DNA of 64,000 bases from Antedon mediterranea (lineage: Eukaryota; Echinodermata; Crinoidea; Comatulida; Antedonidae): positions 5,771,001 through 5,835,000 of the forward strand of contig NC_092677.1 of NCBI RefSeq assembly GCF_964355755.1, given 5' to 3'. A program made the translations under genes and the position numbers. The notes beneath the pieces were generated by a model. The model saw only the letters and a list, made by a program, of their open reading frames with translations, ran no database searches and was not told the DNA's origin. The first letter of the stretch is position 1; each line of letters begins with the position of its first letter. Below are positions 33,201 through 43,309 of this stretch, in pieces.

Positions 33201-33845
33201 ACACAATTTGTTCATCTATCAACTAAAAGTACCGTAGGCCTATATCTATATATTACGTTAATATACATTACTAATAAACAAAGTTAGTAACAATTAATAA
33301 TTAACAGAATGTATTTCAGTTTGTTGAATTTAGGACATTATGATTTTATATTGAATTATATATATATTTTAAATTAATAAATACGGTAAACTAGTAATGT
33401 GATCCTAACAATGATGGTATACGTTTTTCAGAATTTAACGCCTAGGCCTACTTATTAAAATTATTCTTTTGAATTGATGAGCCTACCCAAACTATAGGTT
33501 AACATCAACGAACAACTTGTAATACTAGTATTGTTTCTTTAGTAAATTGTCTGTGATCTGATTGAAGACAGGTCTACACAACAGTATCTTAGATGTAAAA
33601 CACCAACAAATAAATTGAAATCATTATTTTTTATTTAGATAAAACGAATAAGAACAATTCATTGTGAGTATCGAAATCCTCGCTACCAAGAACTAAAAGT
33701 GTCTGCGCTTCCTGCCATTTACAAAGAGCTCAACAAAGTTACTAAAGTAGATAACGGTGCTAGGCCCACGACGACGACAAGAAAGGAACAAGTCAACACG
33801 GATTCGAATGTGGCCAAAAGCATTTATGAAAATATTTCAGAATAA
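27219..33845 (+). CDS. Receptor A: five-Ig receptor with ITAM-like and ITIM-like tail
   Basis: Coding exons: 27219-27267, 27775-28098, 28922-29233, 29777-30112, 31080-31355, 32041-32277, 32970-33082, 33639-33845; 1854 nt, 617 aa, all phases consistent. Order: signal peptide, V-like Ig1, Ig2 of the C-x-W type, Ig3, Ig4, short Ig5, membrane helix, cytoplasmic tail. The tail has RYQEL and IYKEL separated by eight residues (YxxL-x8-YxxL, within the ITAM rule) and ends with SIYENI, an S-x-Y-x-x-I ITIM. Ig3-Ig5 match Ig1-Ig3 of the minus receptor, while Ig1-Ig2 match the other plus-strand receptors, so it bridges both types. A cell-surface signalling receptor is the likely role; the ligand is unknown. 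Confidence 0.85.
27775..28098 (+). CDS. Receptor A exon 2: V-like Ig1
   Basis: A 324-nt phase 1-1 exon. It contains SIIEGETITMSA, NINWFDAK, GRFSID and EDEGHYTCQV. The F-strand Cys is present, but the B-strand Cys is replaced (TITMSA), so no canonical disulfide can form. Confidence 0.88.
28712..28840 (-). repeat. GTCGCG-hairpin repeat, copy 2
   Basis: Reverse-orientation copy directly upstream of the Ig2 exon of receptor A, with hairpin, GTCGGTCNG tract and flanking AGTGATACC word complete. Confidence 0.75.
28922..29233 (+). CDS. Receptor A exon 3: C-x-W type Ig2
   Basis: A 312-nt phase 1-1 exon with the family signature VTFFCTWGNIHPNEEPKVSW and F-strand DFGRYACHINVET, ending near KTSNYEDLTQ. 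The same signature recurs in B, C, E and G. Confidence 0.88.
29777..30112 (+). CDS. Receptor A exon 4: Ig3
   Basis: A 336-nt phase 1-1 exon: EEEVKIQCDV, VIIWNELDD and KMFTCIVV. Paralogous to the first Ig of the minus receptor. Confidence 0.82.
31080..31355 (+). CDS. Receptor A exon 5: Ig4
   Basis: A 276-nt phase 1-1 exon: GEPISMICNVS, HITWFKDN and DNGIYQCRIR. Paralogous to the second Ig of the minus receptor. Confidence 0.85.
31405..31530 (+). repeat. Possible SINE remnant in receptor A intron
   Basis: GACCCGGATTTAATTTCCGA resembles a B-box region within a tRNA-like stretch. Only weak support. Confidence 0.25.
32041..32277 (+). CDS. Receptor A exon 6: short Ig5
   Basis: A 237-nt phase 1-1 exon: VVTCIADGHPPPS, AIMCYTKN, with extra cysteines SVCGE and EHCKG. 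Paralogous to the third Ig of the minus receptor. Confidence 0.82.
32970..33082 (+). CDS. Receptor A exon 7: transmembrane helix
   Basis: A 113-nt exon, phase 1 to 0: SPSTLSSTVLIIIAAMSAF continuing through IFGAVPTCVITRFIY. There is no charged residue inside the helix, so pairing with a charged adaptor is not suggested. Confidence 0.85.
33639..33845 (+). CDS. Receptor A exon 8: signalling tail
   Basis: A 207-nt phase-0 terminal exon. It encodes NPRYQELKVSALPAIYKEL (ITAM-like spacing of eight) and ends KSIYENISE then TAA. A basic stretch (IKRIRT) follows the membrane. Confidence 0.88.
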   Translation: MKRIRTIHCEYRNPRYQELKVSALPAIYKELNKVTKVDNGARPTTTTRKEQVNTDSNVAKSIYENISE

Positions 33846-36184
33846 GAAAAAACACTAATCTTGTAACTAAGAGATTCTATTTTTATTTCCTGATGAAAGC
33901 AAAAAATGATGACACGTATACCAGCATACGTGTCCCTAGTTTTACAAAATCAAAATCTTTAATTATTGCACCTACTTGTGTTGAAATATTTTGTTAACAA
34001 ATGTATTTAAATTAATAATGCAATCGATATGAGTGGATGGAGGCCACATTGACTTCAGTGAACATTATGTCGGAAAACAACTCCAATAATATTAACAAAA
34101 TCAACTGCCCTTAAGATGTAACCTATAATTTATTACAAAATATTTCTTATTATAACTATAACTATTATTATTATAACTATAATAATAACTACAATAGTAA
34201 TGACAATAATAACTATTGTAATAACAACAATTTTAAATGTAAATATGCATATGTTTGTTTGATGTTGTATGTTTAAGCGGATATTAGCCCTTGATGGCAT
34301 TTGCAGCAATAAAGAAATTGAATTGAACAAGTAAATACAATTGAAAAAAAAAAATTCAAATTAAATTCCCCCTATGTGCTAGGCCTACTGGGTGAGTTAT
34401 ATGGATTTGTTTCCCCTTCCTGCAAACTTGTCTATTTTTGTAATATGTATTGTTTTTTGCATATTTGGCAATAAAAAATAATAATTTAAATTTGATTAGA
34501 CCCGGCTGTATACATAATTTAATGTATGATAAATCAAACGTTCGTTTATTAAATACAGTTAATCAACAACCTATAATTAGATTCCTACTATTCAAAAGGA
34601 GGTAGCTTCACAACACAATGGAGAAAACGCTTTTTGTATAGAATTTTAACTGTGTGTTGATAATAGTTAATTTTCCATTTAAATAAGAACTTGTAAATAG
34701 AAAAAAAAATACATATTTTTTTACGATTTACCTTTCAATAATCTTAAGCAATTTTAATATTCAGTCGTCGTCAGTAGTCTTGACGTAATTTAAAATGTTC
34801 CACTTGCTATATATAGTATGTGTATCTTGATAATAATTCTTATATGTATATATTGTTTTTTTATCTATATATTTATATACTCTTTTATCATCTTCTGAGA
34901 CGGAGTGACCGGCCTGAGGGTCAAAGTTTTATTTTAAACTGTGGTCATTCAATGCCATCTTGGACTATGTATTTTTGTATTTTTATGGCTAATAAAGAAA
35001 TGAAAAATAAAAAAGTGCGCTCAATCTCTATTGTAATATAACTAACTTGAATTATTGTGTCATGTGTTAAATAAAATAACATTAGTAATCTGTGCATTTT
35101 ATTTATATATTTTAAAGAAAAAAGTAATTAACCGAATAGTTGACAAACAACTCGGTCATACGGATTCGGATGGTGACGAACGTACTCGTGTGAAAAGGGG
35201 CTTAGTGGCATAACGACGTACACATGCGGTAAAGTGCAAATGACTCATTGAAAAAAAAACCATCAGAAAATAAACAATCATACATAATAATAAAAGAGGT
35301 AGCAACTAAATATGCCAGGTCGCAAAATACTGGGCGGCAAATGTAAGTGGCAATGTTTGTTGAGAAGAGGTAACGGAGTAGACCCGTGATAAGTAAATAC
35401 ATCACATTTGAATGTAAATGTCACGGAGCTATGATATTATGCGATTAACAGATAATGGTCAATAAAAAATAATACGCAGACTATATTTTTAGCGTACCTT
35501 GGATGGAAGCAACATTTTAAAAAAACAGTGATTTTCATTGGATGTCCAAATAATGACCTAAACGTGGTCAGTGTTGTAATGAACAGTTTTGCAATTTTAA
35601 TATTCAAAACCAGAAGTGTAGCTTCGGTATATATATATTTTTATGACGGATGATGAAACTGAAATATAAACTGATAAACAGCAGAATAATCTGTATTTAT
35701 TAAAAAAAGCTAAGGTTGTGAAGAAAGGGATTCAACGAGTAAATCGTAAGTGTGTATTTGCAATCAGGATTTTTTTTTATAAATGATAAAATTATATATT
35801 TATGTACTACTGTTTTCATGGTAAAGACTAAACTTAGAATAACTTATTTAAAAGCAATATTTATTAATAAAAGATTTATATAATATAATATGTACATCTT
35901 ATATACATTTATATTGTACCATACTTATATTATTTGATTTAATATTATTGTAATGAAAGTTATTAGTTATAAGAATTCTTTTATTGTCACGAATATTTGG
36001 TCTTTGATCAATGAATCATTCCTATCATATTCCTCTCTCTTTCCAAAAAAATATATTGAACAAATAAATCTAAATGAAATATGAGAGTTAAACAAGTATT
36101 CTCAGTAGTTGGTCATAGCATTGGAAATGACAGTATTTAAAATGCTAACACAATGAAGGAAATTTTTTCTTTTCTACTACATAG
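33846..36184. other. Intergenic region between receptors A and B
   Basis: It holds an (ATT/ATA)n-type microsatellite at about 34137-34235, and two LINE 3'-end-like blocks ending in AATAAA words (about 34385-34490 and 34890-35020). A segment at 35230-35370 is also found at 45130-45280 upstream of unit D. A possible noncoding first exon for B ends at about 35747 (GTAAGT follows). No coding gene is seen. Confidence 0.45.
34308..34313 (+). promoter_or_regulatory. Possible polyadenylation signal of receptor A
   Basis: AATAAA about 460 bases after the stop codon. Nearby sequence is an AT-rich microsatellite, so the assignment is tentative. Confidence 0.35.
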
Positions 36185-36236
36185 ATGTCAACATTTGTAT
36201 TTCTGTACCTACTGTTTCTGATTGAACACGCCATCG
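36185..36236 (+). CDS. Unit B exon 1: signal peptide
   Basis: ATG immediately after a CTACTACATAG acceptor, 17 codons, phase 1 donor GTAAGT. Nearly identical to exon 1 of C and D. Confidence 0.8.
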
Positions 36237-36624
36237 GTAAGTTTTTTTCAGGTGTACAACAGAGAGAATCCTGCTCGGCATAGCCTCTTGCATATCTAAT
36301 ATATATTATTACATTATCTAATCTAAAACTAAACAACTAATGGTTGTTTGTTGAAGATGCGTTAATAAACAAACTCTTGCTCTAACATCACGTAATAGCT
36401 CAATAAATATACATTCTGATCAGAACGTCATAATTTCTTATTGTTATTTAAGATTTATAACATTAATTTAACCGTGTTATAATTGGGGTAATTGTATTTA
36501 TAAAGAATACTAATGCATTATATACAAATTATAAGAAATTGTATTTCTGTTATTGGCTGACCAGTTTCGAAAATGATATTTTCTCGACATTGGTATATGA
36601 CAAGAGTGTTTAACTCAGTAAATA

Positions 36625-36700
36625 AAGAGGAGGAGGGGAGGAGAATAGAGGGAAGGGAAGAGTGGGAGAGGGGAGAGAGAGAGAGAGAGAGGGTGGAGAT
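36625..36700 (+). repeat. GA-rich tract in intron 1 of unit B
   Basis: Purine-only sequence with a (GA)n core. Equivalent tracts lie in intron 1 of C (38970-39035) and D (45550-45690). Confidence 0.8.
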
Positions 36701-36849
36701 GATAAGGACATGGAGAGCGTGCATGAATTCGTTGAAAACCTGAACTTGTGCAAAAACATGATATCTGTACTCATTAATTGTTTCCAAATTAGCATTCTAA
36801 ATTGCTAATGTGGTGTTTTGTATCCAAGATTATTCTATTTATATTTTAG

Positions 36850-37143
36850 CATCAGATGTTATAATATCTGTAATTGAAGGTGAATCAATTACAATTCCTG
36901 CTGGAGGTGGTATTCGCAAGGACGAAATACATTCGATAAGTTGGTTTAAAGGTAAAAACATTCGTCATCAAGTTATCGTTAATTCTGTTAATCGTCAATC
37001 TGGCAGATTTTCGATTGTTAATGCCTATGGAGATTTGATGATACAAAATGTAAGCAGAGAGGATGCAGGATACTACACTGTTCAAGTTGTTAAAAGTGGC
37101 GAGGAAAATCAAGAGACCATGACATATCCCCTGGATGTATATT
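36850..37143 (+). CDS. Unit B exon 2: V-like Ig without either canonical Cys
   Basis: A 294-nt phase 1-1 exon: SVIEGESITIPAGGG, SISWFKGK, GRFSIVNAYGDL and DAGYYTVQVV. Both Ig cysteine positions are replaced (Pro region and Val), while the Trp and the D-x-G-x-Y motif stay. Confidence 0.87.
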
Positions 37144-37479
37144 GTAAGTTTTAAAATATGTTTAATATTAGTATATCTTTAATTTAGATATTCTAAAATT
37201 AGATAAGTATACGTTTTTTGAATATTTACACTCAAATCAAATTTCAATTAAATGAAAACTTTCACAGGAGGATTAGAAAATATATAAGTTAAATTAATGT
37301 TTTAGTTATTTGCAGAATACTATTCACAAGGTTATTACAATGACATTTCTTCTTATTCTTATAAGAACATTCTTTGTTCAGTTTTTAAAATACCCATATT
37401 TTGTAACATACATTTATATTCAATTTGAGTTAGCAAAGATACCGTATGAATTCACAGTTAATGCATGCCAATGTCATCA

Positions 37480-37690
37480 CAAAAGACATAAAGAGTGGCA
37501 CCCCATAACGTAGGTCGGCTAAACTAGTTGTGCCCTAGACCGTACTAGCCGTTTGTTCCGTGTACAATAACGCAGTACACCCTTTGGAAAAGAGAAGGGG
37601 ATCGTCTCTCGGTGTACTGCCCAATATACCAACAGCAGGACCTCTACAGACTTAGTGGGCTATACTTGGTGTATAACACTAAAAAAACAA
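37480..37690 (+). repeat. SINE-like block shared with unit C intron
   Basis: It contains GTCGGCTAAACTAG, ACGCAGTACACCC, AGCAGGACCTCTAC and TGGTGTATAACACTAAAAA. The same order appears at 40040-40245. It may be an element that was inserted before the B/C duplication. Confidence 0.55.
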
Positions 37691-37745
37691 CACAAAAGAT
37701 AAAACAAGTAGGCTTATTACTATATGTCCTTCTTTTCTATCGCAG

Positions 37746-38042
37746 ATATGGATTTTCCAACTCTTACATCGAACACTAAAAATAATAACGATAGCAAGTA
37801 TATTATATTTCACTGTCAATGGAGTGAAATATATCCCAAAATGAAACCGAACGTTACGTGGATACAAAATGGAAATTTACTTGACCCCAACACAATTAAA
37901 TACAAAGGAAGTAATACTATAATAAATAGGGTTGTTTATCAAGTGTCTGAAAACGACTATGGAAACTATGCTTGTCGTGTCACTGTTGAAACAATGGCAG
38001 GAAATATGAACTAGAAGAGCAGTGTCGAAGAAATTACGCAAA
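37746..38042 (+). pseudogene. Unit B exon 3: C-x-W Ig with premature TAG
   Basis: Signature FHCQWSEIYPKMKPNVTW and NYACRVTVET are intact. TAG at 38012-38014 cuts off the last nine codons of the exon and everything beyond. Confidence 0.85.
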
Positions 38043-38171
38043 GTAAGTACAGTATTTACAATCAGGCATTCTTACATAGAAACCGTGTTTTTTATTATTA
38101 TTGTCAATAGGAATTTGAAAGGTTTTATCTACACTAACTCTTTTTAAATAGTAAACATTGATTTTTTTCAG

Positions 38172-38278
38172 TTGCTCTGGATTTAACCTCACCAACGGGC
38201 ATATTGACTACAGTTTTAATATTAGCTGTTATCGCTTCGTTCGCCATTGGTTATTTTGTAGTAGCAGGTTTTCTTTAT
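38172..38278 (+). CDS. Unit B exon 4: transmembrane exon
   Basis: A 107-nt exon, phase 1 to 0: TSPTGILTTVLILAVIASF followed by AIGYFVVAGFLY. It has a normal donor, but no partner tail exon before the next gene. Confidence 0.75.
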
Positions 38279-38487
38279 GTAAGTATAAAGATAAATTATG
38301 TGAATTGATTAGAACGGCCAGAATATATTTGCTCCCCACCCATAGAATTCGCCCCTGGATATGTGACGCGATTAATTATTGTAACAAGTATTCCCAGTCA
38401 ATAGTTGATCATAGCATTGAGAATGACAAGCAGTATTTAAAATGTTATCAAAATAAAGGAAATGTTTTCTTTTCTACTACATAGATT

Positions 38488-38539
38488 ATGTCAACATTTG
38501 TGTTTCTGTCCGTACTGTTTCTTATTGAAAATGCAATCG
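38488..38539 (+). CDS. Unit C exon 1: signal peptide
   Basis: MSTFVFLSVLFLIENAI, three bases after an ACATAG acceptor; phase 1 donor. Confidence 0.78.
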
Positions 38540-38969
38540 GTAAGTTTTGTTCAGGTGTAAAACAGAGAGAATCCTGCTCGGCATAGTCTCTTGTACATCT
38601 AATATTATTATTACAAAAATACGAATAATGGTTGCTTGGCGAAGATGCGTAAGAAACAAACTATTGCTCTAACTTCACGTAGTAGCTAGCTCAATAAAGA
38701 AATAATTATTCCCATCCTTACTTGAAATAATGCAAATTTAAAAATCTAAGATGTCTTAAATCAAACCGCGTAAAATAACCGCGTTATAATTATATATTAA
38801 TAATATTATATTTATAAAGAATACTAATACATGTACAAATTATATGTTATAAAAATTATGTTATATTGGCTGACCAGTTCCGAAAAAGAGACCATTTTTA
38901 CATAAATATTTTTCTGTTTACTTAAAACAAAAGATTTGGTTACTTCAGTGTGCATAGCTATGTAATTTC

Positions 38970-39035
38970 TATAGGAGGTGGAGAAGGGAAGAGTGGGCGG
39001 GGATGGGAGGGAGGAGGGGGAGAACGTGCGTGCGA
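38970..39035 (+). repeat. GA-rich tract in intron 1 of unit C
   Basis: Purine-rich stretch in the same place as in B and D. Confidence 0.7.
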
Positions 39036-39343
39036 GTGGCAACTGACTGCGAAAGGAAAATTGTATGCAACACAATACCTTATTGTTCATTTAATCATGG
39101 ATCCTTAATCCATGATTTAATGCACATGAGTGCGGCGCGTACATATCGGTGACCATCAAAATACCGAAATTAGTATTTACTGTTCTATGATGATCTATTG
39201 TTCATCATCCGGGTTGTCGTGGCGGACTACATAACACAATGTCCTGGTCTGGTAGTTTGTATTAGTCATTAATTGTTTCTGAATTAGCACTCTAAATTGC
39301 TAATGTGGTGTTTTTATCTCAGATTATTCTATCTATATTTTAG

Positions 39344-39631
39344 CAATACTATCGATAATTGAAGGTGAAACAGTCACAATTGCTGTTAGAAGTGGTATTC
39401 GCAATGACAAAATACATACGATAAATTGGTTCAAAGGCGAAGAAATAAGTGTAAATCTATTTATCCTTAATTCTGAAGCAAGTAAATCTGGCAGGTTTTC
39501 AATAGTTAATGCCTATGGAGATTTGAGGATACAAAATGTAAGCAGAGAGGATGCAGGGTACTACACAGTTCAAGTTGTTGAAAGTGGCGAGGTATATGTT
39601 GAGACCATGACATATCACCTGAATGTATATT
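39344..39631 (+). CDS. Unit C exon 2: V-like Ig without canonical Cys
   Basis: A 288-nt phase 1-1 exon: SIIEGETVTIAVRSG, TINWFKGE, GRFSIVNAYGDL and YYTVQVVESG. Open throughout. The donor is T|GTAAGC. Confidence 0.85.
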
Positions 39632-40039
39632 GTAAGCTTTAAAAAATGTTTAATAATTTTTAATTTAGATATTCGAAAATAAGATCATTATACGTGTTTT
39701 TCAACAATCAAATTTCAATTGAAATGAAAACTTTCACTTAAGGATTAAAACAATTAGAAGTTATATTAATATTTTGCTATTTGCAGCATACTATTCACAA
39801 GGTTATTAAAATGATATTTCGTCTTATTCTTATAAGAACATTCCTGTAAATACGATTTATGTGGGAAATATGTGGGAAATTCTTTGCATATCATTTCGTA
39901 TATGGTCTAAATGTTTTGTAAAATTATTTTTTGCAATAACTTAGAAATATTTGTGTAAACATGTACTGTATTTATATTCAATTTTAGTTAGCAAAGATAT
40001 AGATTCACCAATTCTCTGCAATGTGATCACAAAGGACAT

Positions 40040-40245
40040 GAAGAGCGGCATTTTACGTAGTCGGCTAAACTGGTTATGCGCTAAACCGTTGGTCCCATGT
40101 GCAACATGGCCAATGTGCACATTAAAGAACGCAGTACACTCTTTGAACAAGATTAAGGGATCGTCTCCAGATGTGCTGCCAAATTTACCACCAGCAGGAC
40201 CTCTACGGTCTTAGTGAGCTATCCTGGGTGTATAACACTAAAAAA
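40040..40245 (+). repeat. SINE-like block, copy in unit C
   Basis: Paralogous to 37480-37690, with TAGTCGGCTAAACTGG, ACGCAGTACACTC and GTGTATAACACTAAAAA. Confidence 0.55.
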
Positions 40246-40315
40246 GAAACCAACATCACAAAAGATAAAACAAGTACGCTTATTACTATAATTATGTCCT
40301 TCTTTTCTATCGCAG

Positions 40316-40612
40316 ATACGGATTTTCCAACTCTTACATCGAACATTAAAGATAATACCGATAGCAAGTATATCATATTTTACTGTCAATGGAGTAACAT
40401 ATATCCCATAATGAAACCGAATGTTACGTTGATACATAATGGAAATACACTTGACACCAACACAATCAAATACAAAGGAAGTAATAATGGAGTAAATAGG
40501 GTTGTTTATCAAGTGTCTGAAAACGATTATGGAAACTATGCTTGTCGTGTCACTGTTGAAACATCAGTTGGAATTATGAGCAAGACGAGCAATGTCGAAG
40601 AAATTACGCAAA
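40316..40612 (+). CDS. Unit C exon 3: C-x-W Ig with Trp to Leu
   Basis: A 297-nt phase 1-1 exon: FYCQWSNIYPIMKPNVTL and NYACRVTVETSVG. The core Trp codon is TTG, which should weaken the fold. Confidence 0.85.
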
Positions 40613-41015
40613 GTAAGTATTTAAACCATGTTTTTTTTTAAATTATTATTGTGAATAGGAATTTGAAAAGTTTTATTTACACTAAGTCTTCTTACATAGT
40701 AAACATTGTTCTTTTTTCAGGTGCTCTGGATTCAATTACCTCACCAACGGGCATATCGACTACAGTTTTAATATTAGCTGTTGAAACATCAGTTGGCATT
40801 ATGAGCAAGACGAGCAATGTCGAAGAAATTACGCAAAGTAAGTGTTTACAATCAGGCATTTGTTACATAGAAACCATGTTTTTTTTTATTATAATTGTGA
40901 ATAGGAATTTGAAAGGTTTTATTTTCATTAACTCTTTTTACATAGTAAACATTGTTTTTTTTGCAGGTGCTCTGGATTCAACCTCATCAACGGGCATATC
41001 GACTACAGTTTTAAT
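40553..41015 (+). repeat. Partial tandem duplication in unit C
   Basis: About 228 bp repeated in tandem: the end of the Ig exon, the intron and the start of the membrane exon (about 40553-40780 and 40781-41015). It created the chimeric exon. Confidence 0.82.
40721..40837 (+). CDS. Unit C exon 4a: chimeric membrane/Ig exon
   Basis: A 117-nt phase 1-1 exon. The first half is the start of the membrane exon (TGISTTVLILAV) and the second half is the end of the C-x-W Ig exon (ETSVGIMSKTSNVEEITQ). The join lies in a shared CTGTT. Both splice sites are intact, so it could be included or skipped in frame. Confidence 0.8.
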
Positions 41016-41082
41016 ATTAGCTGTCATCGCTTCATTCGCCATTGGTTCTTTCCTGACTTTTGTAGCAGCAGGGTTTCTTTAT
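40967..41082 (+). CDS. Unit C exon 4b: transmembrane exon with GC donor
   Basis: A 116-nt exon, phase 1 to 0: STGISTTVLILAVIASFAIG followed by SFLTFVAAGFLY. The donor is GCAAGT where B has GTAAGT. Read-through ends nine codons on at TGA 41110-41112 (ASIEINYVN). Confidence 0.78.
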
Positions 41083-41297
41083 GCAAGTATAGAGATAAAT
41101 TATGTGAATTGATTAAAACGGCCAGAATTTATTTAGTAACATCAAAATTTGAAAAATACCTCTATGGAAGTACTACATACATATCAAAACAAAAAAGATA
41201 CAGAAACAACAAAATAAAAAGACACCGTGTTTGATAAACTGGCACTACTCATGCTTCTAGATATCGGTGGCGAATCCAGGATTTTGAAAATGGCGGC

Positions 41298-41317
41298 GGG
41301 GGGGGGGGGGGGGGGTT
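41298..41317 (+). repeat. Poly-G run
   Basis: About 19-20 G broken by one C, between membrane and tail exons of unit C. Length is prone to sequencing error. Confidence 0.7.
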
Positions 41318-41539
41318 TTGCAGGGTCTAAAAGTAGTGAAATGAAGTTCTTAACTTAATTTGATGTACTATCCTATGCATTACACATTGTGAAAGCTAGA
41401 GGTGGCCCGGGCCGGGAGGCTGGGTAGGCAGCTCCACACCCCACCCCTTGAACCCCTCCTGGATAAGTGACGCGATGAATTATTGTAACACAATACATTT
41501 ACTTTAAAGCACAATGCAGATTATTACAATAAGATCTAA

Positions 41540-42720
41540 AGAGGCAACATATAACATCAGTAGAACATTTCATATTGGGATTGAGCGAGTTGCTTCTAAA
41601 AAACACGTTTCCTCATCACTGCGATCACACGTGAGAATATGAGTACCAAGACTTCTCAAATAATTCATCGATTGCAAACTCTTTACAACAAACTGACGTA
41701 CTAGTTGCTGGAGTATAGAAACTGTTAGAGTTATAAAAGCAAATCAAGATCCTTAGCGATAAATTAATATGATATAATATGCCAACTGTTTGTACTAAGA
41801 AACTTGATTTGGCCGATTTTTGTTGTGAACTTTACAATATTTAGTTAAAAGTAATAAGGTTGCAATGCAAATTGTTATTGAAATTACAACCTAAAAATAC
41901 GATTTGATTAGTTAACAATCCAATGTTAAAATCAGTTGTTATCGCTTCAATCGATCTTAGACTAAGTTGCTAATTATGATTGTGAAACAATGGTATTAAA
42001 TAAAATCGACAGCAATAAGAAACTTACTTTCACTCAAATGATACATTATTGTTTTTACAGAAAAGACGATTAGGTCTGAAAGAAAACAAGTCTAAAGATA
42101 ATGACCTCCAATATCAAGACATGCAATATGCGTCACCCCTTCTCATTACCAGGAGCTAAAACCCAGTAAGTAAATACACGACAAGAAGGCGGAAAAATGT
42201 CAAAACGTATGCAATGACAAGAAGACAAGATGAAGATGTACCTGAACAAGTTTTAGATTAAGTTCTCATTTACCTATAGATCTTTAATAGTAGGGGCTGA
42301 TATGAAAAGAGTTGTGAAAACAAAAACGATTCTATATACTAAAAAGATATATGAACGTTCCTCCTAAAATTAATAATTGTAATTTATATGAACCCCGCTA
42401 CTAGCCTACCTACATTTTTAAAGTTGATATAGTGATTTTAATTATAAAAGATGCATTAATTATTTTATGTAAATAAGGTACAATAAAAATAATAATTTAA
42501 ACAGCGCAAACTAAAACTAGGCCTAATATATGTTAACAATTGTTTCCACTAGTCAAATTTTCGAATCGAAAGCGTCATCTTATACGCATGGGTGTATTGC
42601 AAAGCGAAAATTGGTGCTAAACCAATCACGAGTTCAGGAAATTAGTTATGACGCTTCAGTGAGCACTTATGCGTATCTTAAATCTCAGTAGCAGACACGC
42701 AATGGAAATGAAAATCGGCA
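41540..42720 (+). repeat. Segmental duplication shared with 46730-47860
   Basis: Intron, tail exon and 3' flank of unit C closely match those of unit D, for example ATTGAGCGAGTTGCTTCTAA, the tail exon, and AGCAGACACGC near the end. Confidence 0.82.
42061..42159 (+). pseudogene. Unit C tail exon, frameshifted
   Basis: Phase-0 exon reading NDLQYQDMQYASPLLITRS then TAA. The unit D copy reads YASPPSHYQELKPSKK at this place; one missing T near 42137 explains the difference. Confidence 0.8.
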
Positions 42721-43309
42721 AAAAAAAAAGAAAAAAATAAATATTATAAAACTATTTATAGGCTATAAATACAAAAGCGAGTTTATAGTATCTTCTTCTT
42801 TTTTTTATGTATAGACAGTTTAGATTTAATGGGGCTAAGAGAACTTGTGAATTTCATTCTGATATTATACTAAGATACTAATAATATTTGACTGTTGTAA
42901 TGAGGACTTGCTTTAGTATAAGTGACTTCTGTGATATTCCTTTAACGTTTTGCTTTAAAGATATATTTAAATAAAAATTAAAAAGATGAATAAAATAAAA
43001 TTTTGAACACGAAATTTTGCAGTTCACATGTTCACCTTGCAACTTTCTGGTGTCAACTAAGTTGGCCGTTAGTGGCTATAGTCATTTTAGTTTGTTTGTT
43101 TATTTTAGGAACGGACCGCGCGTGTGAAGGTACAGTAGTTAAAAAATAAAAATTATACTGCAAATTAATAAAGATCAATACAAATTAAATATACGCCATA
43201 AAGAATCGGAAGATATTGTGAGGAATAGTATTAAAAAATTACATAGGGAGATCTGATGATGATAAGACATTTTATTTAAAATCGAGTGAAATCCCGATAG
43301 CCGAGTTTT

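Larger units (their letters stand above)
36185..38278 (+). pseudogene. Unit B: two-Ig receptor with nonsense codon and no tail
   Basis: Exons: 36185-36236 (signal peptide MSTFVFLYLLFLIEHAI), 36850-37143 (V-like), 37746-38042 (C-x-W Ig), 38172-38278 (membrane helix). The C-x-W exon has an in-frame TAG at 38012-38014 where paralogues read Lys. No tyrosine tail follows; the signal peptide exon of unit C starts 210 bases after the membrane exon. If the last intron were retained, the frame would end nine codons later (VSIKINYVN). Upstream of the stop, a secreted V plus Ig fragment could still be made. Confidence 0.8.
38488..42159 (+). pseudogene. Unit C: two-Ig receptor with several damaging changes
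   Basis: Exons: 38488-38539, 39344-39631, 40316-40612, 40721-40837, 40967-41082, 42061-42159; the phases still allow a 322-aa product. Damage: the core Trp of the C-x-W Ig is Leu (NVTLIHNG); exon 40721-40837 is a hybrid of a membrane exon and an Ig exon end; the membrane exon donor is GC (TAT|GCAAGT); the tail exon lacks one base compared with unit D, losing YQEL. It might still be expressed with a short tail, so pseudogene is a judgement. Confidence 0.65.

Noticed and set aside
34133-34330. Ile/Val-rich minus-strand frame resembling a membrane protein
   Set aside because: It is the translation of an ATT/ATA microsatellite.
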